Assembly (NCBI RefSeq): GCF_003008535.1
Contig: NZ_CP027666.1
Location: forward strand, 1,178,001 to 1,242,000
DNA from: Ottowia oryzae
GTDB taxonomy: Bacteria > Pseudomonadota > Gammaproteobacteria > Burkholderiales > Burkholderiaceae_C
Direction: 5' to 3'
Length of the DNA stretch: 64,000 nt
Positions 7,497 to 13,084 of the stretch are shown one piece after another. The translations under genes and the position numbers were made by a program. The notes below the pieces were generated by a model. That model did no database searches and was not told the DNA's origin. It saw only the letters and a list, made by a program, of their open reading frames with translations. Each line of letters starts with the position of its first letter. The stretch's first letter is position 1.

Positions 7497-9458
7497 ATGA
7501 CCCAGCACAACGGCACCACCGTGCCCACCGCCGCCGCGCCAGCGCACGGCGGGCCAGACGAGCCCAATCAGTTCGCCCTGCTGCGCCAGCGCCGCTTTGC
7601 GCCGTTTTTCTGGACGCAGTTTTCTGGCGCGGCCAACGACAACCTGTTCAAGTTCGCCTTCACGGTGATGGTCACCTACCAGATCAGCGTCAGCTGGCTG
7701 GAGCCGGCCATGGCCGGCATCGTCATCGGCGCGCTGTTCATCCTGCCTTTCCTGCTGTTTTCGGCCACAGCCGGGCAGCTGACCGACAAGTTTGAAAAGA
7801 CCACGCTGATCCGCGTGGTGAAGAACCTGGAAATCGTCATCATGGCGATCGCCGCCTGGGGCTTCGTGGTGGCCAACGTGCCGGTGCTGCTGGCCTGTGT
7901 GTTTCTGATGGGCATGCATTCCACCTTCTTCGGCCCCGTCAAGTTCGCCTACCTGCCGCAGGTGCTGAACGACCGCGAGCTGACGGGCGGCAACGGCATG
8001 GTCGAGATGGGCACCTTCGTCGCCATCCTGCTGGGCAACGTGGTCGGTGGGCTTTTGGTGGCGCTGCCGCAGGTGGGGCATGCATCAGTAGCTATCGCTT
8101 GTATAGCGCTGGCCGTGGCGGGGCGCGCCGTGGCGCAGTTCATTCCGCGCGCGCCGGCCACCGACCCGGGCCTGAAGATCAACTGGAACCCCGTCACCGA
8201 AACCTGTCGCAACCTGCGCCTGGCGCACGGCAACATCGTCGTGTTCCGCTCGCTGCTGGGCATCTCGTGGATGTGGTTCTTCGGCGCCGTCTTCCTCAGC
8301 AACTTCCCCGCGTTCGCCAAGGAAGTGCTGCACGGCAACGAGCAGGTCGCCTCGCTGCTGCTAGTGGTGTTTTCGGTGGGCGTGGGCACCGGCTCGCTGC
8401 TGTGCGAAAAGCTGTCGCACCGCCAGGTGGAAATCGGCCTGGTGCCGCTGGGCGCGCTGGGCATGACGGTGTTCGCGGTGGATTTGTACTTTGCCTCGCG
8501 CGCGCTGCCGGCGCCCGTGGGCGGCATCTACACGCTGGGCAGCTTTCTGGCCCAGCCCGCGCACTGGCGCGCCATGGGCGACCTGCTGCTGCTCAGCCTG
8601 TGCGCGGGCCTGTACAGCGTGCCCATGTACGCGCTGATTCAGTTGCGCAGCGCGCCCACGCACCGCGCCCGCATCATCGCCGCCAACAACATCATGAACG
8701 CGCTGTTCATGATCGCCAGCGCGCTGATCGCCGGCGCGCTGCTCAAAAGCGGCTTCAGCATCCCGCAGATCTTCCTCATCGTCGGCCTGGCCAATGCCGT
8801 GGTGGCGGGCTACATCTTTCTGCTGATGCCTGAATACCTGCTGCGCTTCATCGCCTGGGTGCTGACCCGCATCGTCTACCGCTTCAAAGTCACGGGCGAG
8901 CAGAACATCCCCAGCGAAGGCCCGGCCGTGCTGGTGGCCAACCACGTCAGCTTTGTCGATGCGGTGCTCCTGATGGCCGCCAGCCCGCGCCCCATCCGCT
9001 TCATCATGGATTCGCGCATCTTCCAGGTGCCCGTGCTGGGCTGGCTGTTTCGCCTGGCCAAGTGCATCCCTGTGGCGCCGCAAAAGGACGACCCCGTCAC
9101 CTACCAACGCGCCTTCGACGAGGCTGCCAAAGTCCTGCGCGAAGGCGACCTGCTGGGCATCTTTCCCGAAGGCGGCATCACGCGCGACGGCCAGTTGCAG
9201 CCCTTCAAAGGCGGCGTGATGAAGATCCTGGAGCAAGCCCAGGCCGACGGCGTGGACACGCCCGTTGTGCCCATGGCGCTGACCAACCTGTGGGGCTCTT
9301 TCTTCAGCCGCATCGAAAAGAAAGGCGCCATGACCCACCCCTTCCGCCGCGGCATGTTCAACCGCGTCGGCCTGAACGTGGGCGAGCCGGTGCCGGCGGC
9401 GCAGGTCACGCCCGCCTTGCTCCAAGAGCGCGTTGCCGGCCTGTTGGCGCGCGGCTGA
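7497..9458 (+). CDS. MFS transporter fused to a PlsC-type 1-acyl-glycerophosphate acyltransferase
   Basis: 653 codons from ATG 7497, with CGGAGG ten bases upstream. Residues 20-430 hold about twelve transmembrane segments of an LplT-like MFS transporter (FWTQFSGAANDNLFKFAFTV near the N-terminus). Residues 455-640 are a PlsC domain with the catalytic HX4D motif in NHVSFVDAVLL (about residue 482) and the FPEGGITRDG box. This resembles the LplT-Aas fusion used to flip and re-acylate lysophospholipids, but it lacks the acyl-ACP synthetase domain that usually follows. It acts in the inner membrane. The coding sequence around 8084-8116 resembles the dispersed AGCTATC repeat. Confidence 0.9.
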   Translation: MTQHNGTTVPTAAAPAHGGPDEPNQFALLRQRRFAPFFWTQFSGAANDNLFKFAFTVMVTYQISVSWLEPAMAGIVIGALFILPFLLFSATAGQLTDKFEKTTLIRVVKNLEIVIMAIAAWGFVVANVPVLLACVFLMGMHSTFFGPVKFAYLPQVLNDRELTGGNGMVEMGTFVAILLGNVVGGLLVALPQVGHASVAIACIALAVAGRAVAQFIPRAPATDPGLKINWNPVTETCRNLRLAHGNIVVFRSLLGISWMWFFGAVFLSNFPAFAKEVLHGNEQVASLLLVVFSVGVGTGSLLCEKLSHRQVEIGLVPLGALGMTVFAVDLYFASRALPAPVGGIYTLGSFLAQPAHWRAMGDLLLLSLCAGLYSVPMYALIQLRSAPTHRARIIAANNIMNALFMIASALIAGALLKSGFSIPQIFLIVGLANAVVAGYIFLLMPEYLLRFIAWVLTRIVYRFKVTGEQNIPSEGPAVLVANHVSFVDAVLLMAASPRPIRFIMDSRIFQVPVLGWLFRLAKCIPVAPQKDDPVTYQRAFDEAAKVLREGDLLGIFPEGGITRDGQLQPFKGGVMKILEQAQADGVDTPVVPMALTNLWGSFFSRIEKKGAMTHPFRRGMFNRVGLNVGEPVPAAQVTPALLQERVAGLLARG

Positions 9459-9530
9459 GCGGGCCGCATCCTCGCCGCGCAGGCCCGCTGTAGGCGGATG
9501 CACGCGGGTTGCGCGGCCGAGCGGTTCACT

Positions 9531-9935
9531 TCATGAATCCTGCGCGATGGCCAGCATCTGCTTGCGCAGCGCCCTGCGCCCCGCAGCATTGCTGGCCCGC
9601 CAGGCGGTCAGCGCCAGGGCCATGAAGGCTTTTTCTTCTTCGGTGGGCGGGGCGTCTTCGTGCGCTTCGTCCAGCCAGCCGTTGGGCTGGTCGCAGGCCG
9701 CTTCAATCTGCCGCGCCAGCTTGTTGCCGATGGGCCGGGCCGATTTGATCTGGCTCCACATGCTGGGCGAGATTTGCAGGCGAGCGGCAAAGTCCTGCTC
9801 AAGCCCTTTGGGCGGCACGCCCTGGGCCAGCGCGCGTTCGGCAAAGCGTTGAAAAAGCGCCAGCACGTTTTGGCGGCGCACAAGAGTGAAGTCGGACAAG
9901 GGAAGGGGCGCAGCGTGGGCGCGCAACAACAGCAC
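9531..9935 (-). CDS. Small helix-turn-helix regulator, probable controller of the adjacent island
   Basis: 134 codons from GTG 9935. A second GTG about 18 codons downstream, before RRQNVLALFQRF, is an equally plausible start, since neither has a strong ribosome site. Residues 45-90 read as a helix-turn-helix: FAARLQISPSMWSQIKSAR, then IGNKLARQIEAA. The C-terminal 40 residues are helical and basic. It is transcribed away from a strong sigma-70-like promoter at 9956-9984, whose spacer contains a perfect palindrome. That arrangement fits a repressor acting on its own intergenic region. Its targets would include the small ORF at 10058 and possibly the tRNA array beyond; this is inference. Confidence 0.6.
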   Translation of the reverse strand: MLLLRAHAAPLPLSDFTLVRRQNVLALFQRFAERALAQGVPPKGLEQDFAARLQISPSMWSQIKSARPIGNKLARQIEAACDQPNGWLDEAHEDAPPTEEEKAFMALALTAWRASNAAGRRALRKQMLAIAQDS

Positions 9936-9955
9936 AAAAAAGATTGTCGCCGCGC

Positions 9956-9984
9956 TTGACGGTGGAGTAAAGACTCTTTACAGT
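9956..9984 (+). promoter_or_regulatory. Sigma-70-like promoter with embedded palindromic operator
   Basis: TTGACG (9956-9961) and TACAGT (9979-9984) are separated by exactly 17 bases. The spacer and the start of the -10 box contain the perfect inverted repeat GTAAAG-ACT-CTTTAC (9967-9981), ideally placed for a repressor to block RNA polymerase. The divergent HTH gene at 9531-9935 is the obvious candidate regulator. Confidence 0.6.
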
Positions 9985-10057
9985 TGCGCCCATCGCTCAA
10001 GTGGGCAGCACTTTTTTCGATTCACTTTTCGCTTTTCATTTTCTTCAGGACTTCATC

Positions 10058-10252
10058 GTGACAACCGCCTACACCCTATCCGCCTACCGCTGCTTTGGCA
10101 GTGGCGCGCTGGTGCACGCCGGTTTTGCACATGACCTGTTCGCCATGAATTGCGCCGCAGTCGGGGGCACAGCCCAGCAGCACGCCGGCAAGAGCCCGCG
10201 GCAGCTTGATCAGCGCGAGAACACCATTCTTTCCGGGGAGGGCCGTGCCTAG
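10058..10252 (+). CDS. Hypothetical 64-residue small protein
   Basis: GTG start at 10058 with a CAGGA ribosome site seven bases upstream, about 75 bases downstream of the promoter at 9956. The product has no recognisable domain. The N-terminal half is mixed, with Tyr and Cys (TTAYTLSAYRCFGSG), and the C-terminal half is polar (QQHAGKSPRQLDQRENT). Coding is plausible because of the promoter, the ribosome site and two hairpins just after the stop. It could also be simply a leader RNA. Confidence 0.35.
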   Translation: MTTAYTLSAYRCFGSGALVHAGFAHDLFAMNCAAVGGTAQQHAGKSPRQLDQRENTILSGEGRA

Positions 10253-10271
10253 ACGCACGCCTCTCACGTCA

Positions 10272-10340
10272 GGCACCTGAGCCCAGGTGCCCCAAGACGG
10301 CCCGGAAGACCCACAGGTTTTCCGGGCCGTTTTGTTTTCT
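10272..10340 (+). terminator. Double hairpin with rho-independent terminator
   Basis: A perfect hairpin GGCACCTG-AGCC-CAGGTGCC (10272-10291) is followed by CGGCCCGGA (10298-10306) pairing with TCCGGGCCG (10321-10329). TTTTGTTTTCT comes directly after. It should end the transcript from the 9956 promoter before boxA and the tRNA array, unless it is read through. Confidence 0.75.
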
Positions 10341-10406
10341 TCAACCCAACCCTGGCTGTGTGTGGTGATCGCACCGCACTGGCAGCGCCCCCGGGCGCAG
10401 CCCAAC

Positions 10407-10418
10407 TGTTCTTTAACA
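10407..10418 (+). promoter_or_regulatory. rrn-type boxA antitermination site before the tRNA array
   Basis: TGTTCTTTAACA differs at one base from the E. coli rrn boxA TGCTCTTTAACA, which is bound by NusB/NusE (S10) to prevent Rho termination of untranslated RNA. It lies 264 bases before the first tRNA on the same strand, which is where such a site would be useful for a long non-coding precursor. Confidence 0.6.
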
Positions 10419-10419
10419 A

Positions 10420-10681
10420 GCTAGAGCAAGGCGCGCCCCGTACTGGATGGGGCAACCAGCGCCTTGCAAAGAACAAGGTGAGAGCGTCGCCGGCTGCGTG
10501 CCGCGCGAGGGCTCTCGCCCCACTTCGGCTGTGCCCATGCACGCCGTCGTCGCAACCGCGGGTGAGGGCGGCGATGGTGATGTGCGCGGCAGCCCGGCCG
10601 GCGCCACGTGCAGCGAAACACCGCACCCGACGGGGTGATCGCGCAAGGGCACAGCCGAAGTGGATAACAAGTTTTGTATTG
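10420..10681 (+). ncRNA. Highly structured leader RNA upstream of the tRNA array
   Basis: Between boxA and the first tRNA I find GCCCC/GGGGC at 10434-10452 and a perfect hairpin CCTTG-CAAAGAA-CAAGG at 10462-10478. GAGAGC (10480-10485) pairs with GCTCTC (10511-10516). Most strikingly, a 17-bp perfect inverted repeat has arms at 10520-10536 (CCACTTCGGCTGTGCCC) and 10647-10663, enclosing 110 bases. No convincing reading frame covers the segment. The long closing stem resembles the processing stems around rRNA precursors, but it could also be an independent small RNA. Confidence 0.5.
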
Positions 10682-10758
10682 GCCCCGGTGACGGAACTGG
10701 CATACGTCCCTGTCTCAGACACAGGGTTTTGAGGGTTCGAATCCCTCCTGGGGTACCA
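10682..10758 (+). tRNA. tRNA-Leu(CAG), atypical, short variable loop
   Basis: Acceptor GCCCCGG pairs with CTGGGGT, discriminator A, CCA encoded. Anticodon stem CCTGT/ACAGG has loop CTCAGAC, giving anticodon CAG. T arm GAGGG-TTCGAAT-CCCTC is perfect. The variable region is only about five bases (GTTTT), whereas bacterial tRNA-Leu is a class II tRNA with a long variable arm, so charging by LeuRS is uncertain. Confidence 0.75.
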
Positions 10759-10769
10759 GTGTTTTTTTT

Positions 10770-10858
10770 GGAGCGTTGGCCGAGCGGCCCAAGGTAACGG
10801 CTTGCTAAGCCGTGGTCGCGCCAGCGGCCCGCTGGTTCGAATCCAGCACGCTCCGCCA
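10770..10858 (+). tRNA. tRNA-Ser(GCT)
   Basis: Acceptor GGAGCGT/ACGCTCC, discriminator G, CCA encoded. Anticodon stem ACGGC/GCCGT with loop TTGCTAA gives GCT. A proper class II variable arm and a canonical TTCGAAT T loop are present. It looks fully functional and lies 11 bases after the Leu gene. Confidence 0.93.
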
Positions 10859-10865
10859 TTTTTCT

Positions 10866-10943
10866 CTGGGTGTAGTGTCAGCCAGGTAGACGGCCCGCCT
10901 TGGAAGCGGGAGGACGCTGGATCGAAGCCAGCCACCAAGACCA
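10866..10943 (+). tRNA. tRNA-Pro(TGG), partly degenerate
   Basis: Anticodon stem CCCGC/GCGGG with loop CTTGGAA gives TGG. Acceptor CTGGGTG pairs with CACCAAG with one mismatch; CCA is encoded. The T loop is ATCGAAG in place of TTCGAAT, losing the conserved T54, so function is doubtful. Confidence 0.7.
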
Positions 10944-10965
10944 GTTTTCGTTTTTCTTCCTTCTT

Positions 10966-11041
10966 GCCGACATAGCTCATCCGGTAGAGCGCCTCGCTGA
11001 AGACGAGGGCGTGGGAGGTTCGAGTCCTTCTGTCGGCACCA
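10966..11041 (+). tRNA. tRNA-Phe(GAA)
   Basis: Perfect acceptor GCCGACA/TGTCGGC, discriminator A, CCA encoded. Anticodon stem CCTCG/CGAGG with loop CTGAAGA gives GAA. T loop TTCGAGT is canonical. It looks functional. Confidence 0.93.
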
Positions 11042-11057
11042 GTCTTTCTTCTTCTAT

Positions 11058-11133
11058 ACCCCGCTGGCGCAATGGATCAGCGCACCGGCCTACGAAGTCG
11101 GGGGTTGCAGGTTCCAGTGCTGCGCGGGTGCCA
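11058..11133 (+). tRNA. tRNA-Arg(ACG), degenerate
   Basis: Anticodon stem CCGGC/GTCGG with loop CTACGAA gives ACG, and the D stem GCGC/GCGC is intact. The T arm is GCAGG-TTCCAGT-GCTGC with a G-G clash and a non-canonical loop. The acceptor pairs only about five bases (CCCGC/GCGGG). CCA is encoded. It is probably a decayed gene. Confidence 0.6.
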
Positions 11134-11155
11134 TTCATTTGTTTCGTTTTTTCCA

Positions 11156-11235
11156 GGTGCGGTAGCCAAGTGGTCGAAGGCAACGGATTGCAAATCCGTC
11201 TATCACCGCGAGTTCAAATCTCGCCCGCACCTCCA
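11156..11235 (+). tRNA. tRNA-Cys(GCA)
   Basis: Acceptor GGTGCGG/CCGCACC is perfect, with the Cys-specific discriminator T73 and encoded CCA. Anticodon stem ACGGA/TCCGT with loop TTGCAAA gives GCA. T arm GCGAG-TTCAAAT-CTCGC. The variable region is slightly long (eight bases). It looks functional. Confidence 0.9.
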
Positions 11236-11274
11236 TCGTCTGTTTCAACCCAGCCACTTTCAAGGAGGTGCCTC

Positions 11275-11475
11275 ATGCACAAGCTGCGTTTTATTCAGCC
11301 ACGTCCGGCGGTACGTCCGGGCGTTGGTCTTCGTTCCGTTTCCGCCCCGCGTTCCGACGCGGCCCAGCGCGTGCTGCGCTTGACCGCTCGCGCGTGGTTG
11401 CCCGCCGCGTTGCTTCGCCCACGCGCAGACCGCGCGCCGCTGGACGAGCGGGTGCGCGCGTCGGGCGAGTGGTAG
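11275..11475 (+). CDS. Arginine-rich 66-residue protein encoded inside the tRNA array
   Basis: ATG 11275 is preceded at the ideal distance by AAGGAGGTG, the strongest ribosome site in the region, so translation is likely. The product is short and very basic, with about a dozen arginines spread along it (for example VLRLTARAWLPAALLRPRADR), a hydrophobic centre and no cysteines. No known domain is recognised. It lies between tRNA-Cys and tRNA-His with 17 bases to the next tRNA, so it must share their transcript. RNA binding is a reasonable guess from charge and context but is not shown by any motif. Confidence 0.5.
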   Translation: MHKLRFIQPRPAVRPGVGLRSVSAPRSDAAQRVLRLTARAWLPAALLRPRADRAPLDERVRASGEW

Positions 11476-11492
11476 GCCGCTCCCAGCTTGAC

Positions 11493-11570
11493 GGTGTCCA
11501 TGGCGCAGCAGGTCAGCGCGTCGGGTCGTGATCCCGAAGGTCGCCGGTTCGAAACCGGCTGGACACCCCA
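11493..11570 (+). tRNA. tRNA-His(GTG) with unusual C33
   Basis: The acceptor has the His-specific extra G-1 opposite C73. GTGTCCA pairs with TGGACAC, and CCA is encoded. Anticodon stem TCGGG/CCCGA with loop TCGTGAT gives GTG, but position 33 is C where almost all tRNAs have U. T arm GCCGG-TTCGAAA-CCGGC is sound. Confidence 0.75.
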
Positions 11571-11590
11571 ACCCATGGTCATCAACCCTT

Positions 11591-11667
11591 GCGCGCTTAG
11601 CTCAGCAGGCCAGAGCACCCGGCTCTTAACCGGAGGGTCCGAGGTTCGATTCCTCGAGCGCGCACCA
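11591..11667 (+). tRNA. tRNA-Lys(CTT)
   Basis: Acceptor GCGCGCT/AGCGCGC is perfect, discriminator A, CCA encoded. Anticodon loop CTCTTAA gives CTT. T arm CGAGG-TTCGATT-CCTCG is perfect. It looks functional apart from a weak outer anticodon-stem pair. Confidence 0.92.
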
Positions 11668-11687
11668 ACCCCTTCCACCACATTGCC

Positions 11688-11763
11688 GCGGCATAGCTCA
11701 ACTGGAAGAGCAACGCGCTTTGACCGCGCAGCTTGAAGGTTCAGACCTTCCTGCCCCCTGCCA
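11688..11763 (+). tRNA. tRNA-Gln(TTG), degenerate
   Basis: Anticodon stem CGCG/CGCG with loop CTTTGAC gives TTG, and the D region AGCTCAACTGGAAGAG is recognisable. The T arm GAAGG-TTCAGA-CCTTC has a six-base loop, and the acceptor halves pair poorly. CCA is encoded. It is probably decaying. Confidence 0.55.
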
Positions 11764-11809
11764 CACCCCACCCACCATCACCACCACCGGCCACGAAAGG
11801 AGGCCGCCC

Positions 11810-12385
11810 ATGCCCACCCACCGCTACAGCCAAGTGCTGCAACTCGACATCCAGGGCACGCCGCAGGCGTGGATCTCGCTCGAGCAGGCGGCCACGCACG
11901 TGGCGCGCGGCGCCGTGGCGTGGGCTGAAGGCCAGGGGCCTTTGGCGGTGCTGCGCGGCGGCTTCAACGTGCCGCGCGGGGCGCCGTCGGTGCTGGCCGT
12001 GCCGCCCATCATCGCGCTGCACGGCGCGCCCAGCGTGAATCTGTTCGACATCGTGCCTGCCGTGGTGAAGGGCAAGCTGCTGCGCCGCGACCGCCACACC
12101 TGCGCCTACTGCGCACAGGTGTGGCCCGAGCGCGATCTGCAGTGCGAGCACATCGTGCCCGCCTCGCGCGGCGGCGCCTGGAGCTGGATGAACCTGGTCA
12201 CCGCCTGCGCAGGCTGCAACGGCCGCAAGGCCGACCGCACGCCCGAAGAAGCCGGTATGCCATTGGCCTACCTGCCCTACGTGCCCAGCCGGTTTGAAAG
12301 CTTTCTGCTGGAAGGCCGCCATATCCGCGCCGACGTGCACGACTGGCTGGCTGCACGGCTGCCCAAACACTCGCGCCTGAACTGA
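11810..12385 (+). CDS. HNH endonuclease embedded in the tRNA array
   Basis: 191 codons from ATG 11810, with AAAGGAGG upstream. An in-frame extension to 11720 would run back into the tRNA-Gln gene and is rejected. The C-terminal half is a zinc-supported HNH domain: C98-x2-C101, then CEHIVPASRGG (catalytic His114), then Asn128, then C133-x2-C136 followed by NGRK. The N-terminal 90 residues contain WISLEQAATHVARG, which is typical of this HNH subfamily. It probably cuts DNA with a metal cofactor. Its position between tRNA genes suggests a homing-like or array-mobility role, or simple hitch-hiking. RNA cleavage cannot be excluded. Confidence 0.85.
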   Translation: MPTHRYSQVLQLDIQGTPQAWISLEQAATHVARGAVAWAEGQGPLAVLRGGFNVPRGAPSVLAVPPIIALHGAPSVNLFDIVPAVVKGKLLRRDRHTCAYCAQVWPERDLQCEHIVPASRGGAWSWMNLVTACAGCNGRKADRTPEEAGMPLAYLPYVPSRFESFLLEGRHIRADVHDWLAARLPKHSRLN

Positions 12386-12589
12386 GAAGCTTCGGGCACG
12401 ACAACCAACGCGCGCCCCGCCATCGCTGGGCGCGCCCACGCATCTGCTGCGCAGGTGGAACGCTCACAGGCCAGGGGTTGGCGCCGCAAGGTGCGCCCCG
12501 CCGGTGCGCGGCGCCCGGTGAAAACCGTTGGCCGCCGCGTATGCCGCACCACCCTACCAGCCGATACGCCCTGTGCAGGTGCAGGCCGC

Positions 12590-12623
12590 AAGGCCGCCGG
12601 GTTCGATTCCCGAAGGGGCACCA
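12590..12623 (+). pseudogene. tRNA remnant: T arm, acceptor 3' strand and CCA only
   Basis: CGGG-TTCGATT-CCCG is followed by AAGGGGC, A and CCA, the 3' third of a tRNA. I could not find a matching 5' acceptor strand (GCCCCTT-like) or a regular anticodon arm in the preceding 90 bases. The gene therefore looks broken. Its CCA runs directly into the following tRNA-Thr. Confidence 0.5.
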
Positions 12624-12693
12624 TTGGATAGCTCAGTGGTAGAGCAACGAACTTGTAATTCGTCTGACGCGGGTTCGAATCCCGTTCCAACAT
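12622..12693 (+). tRNA. tRNA-Thr(TGT), no encoded CCA
   Basis: Anticodon stem ACGAA/TTCGT with loop CTTGTAA gives TGT. D arm AGCTCAGTGGTAGAGC and T arm GCGGG-TTCGAAT-CCCGT are good. Only five acceptor pairs form (TTGGA/TCCAA), the outer two mismatch, and no CCA is encoded. The 5' end overlaps the CCA of the preceding remnant. Confidence 0.65.
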
Positions 12694-13084
12694 GTACTGA
12701 ACAGTGTTCAGAACGCCAAGGTCGCAAGACCACCCCGCCGAACGCGGGCGCGCAGCGCGCGTGGCGCTGGTACCCGTTGGGGGCTTGGCCCCTGGCAGGG
12801 GCCAGGCCGCGTGCGCCAGCGGCCCGTCAGCCCAGGCAGCTTTGCGCTGGCGACCATCGCCACCCAAGCGCGTCGCCAGCCCGCCTTGATGTACCCCGGC
12901 TTTGGCCGGCGGGCCAAGCAAGGCCGTGGGCGCGCGGCAGCGCAAGGGCGGCCGATGCCGCCAGTCCGCTGCCCGGCCTGTAACGGCACCCATTCACTAT
13001 GTAAAAGATAGCTGCCAGCGCAGGATACGCCTGCGCTGCAGGTTGTTTTTTTAATCAACACGCTCATTCCATAAGGAGAACAAC
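12694..13084 (+). other. Gene-free, hairpin-rich spacer between tRNA array and slipin operon
   Basis: No convincing gene. A strong hairpin TGGCCCC-TGGCA-GGGGCCA lies in 12785-12803. CGCTGG and CCAGCG words flank it and could extend it. At 13016-13038 a perfect nine-base-pair hairpin CAGCGCAGG-ATACG-CCTGCGCTG is followed by GCAGGTTGTTTTTTT, which is a copy of the dispersed repeat and a likely terminator for the array transcript. A new promoter for the slipin operon would have to lie in the 30 bases after it; none is obvious. Confidence 0.5.

Noticed and set aside
12530..12623. An additional complete tRNA before tRNA-Thr
   Set aside because: Only the T arm, 3' acceptor strand and CCA are convincing. 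I could not find a pairing 5' acceptor strand or a seven-base anticodon loop, so it is called a remnant.
10340..13080. Sigma-54 promoter expected for an RtcR-controlled rtc operon
   Set aside because: No TGGCAC-N5-TTGC-like site is found upstream of the array or of the slipin gene, and no RtcR-type CARF-AAA gene is visible in the window.
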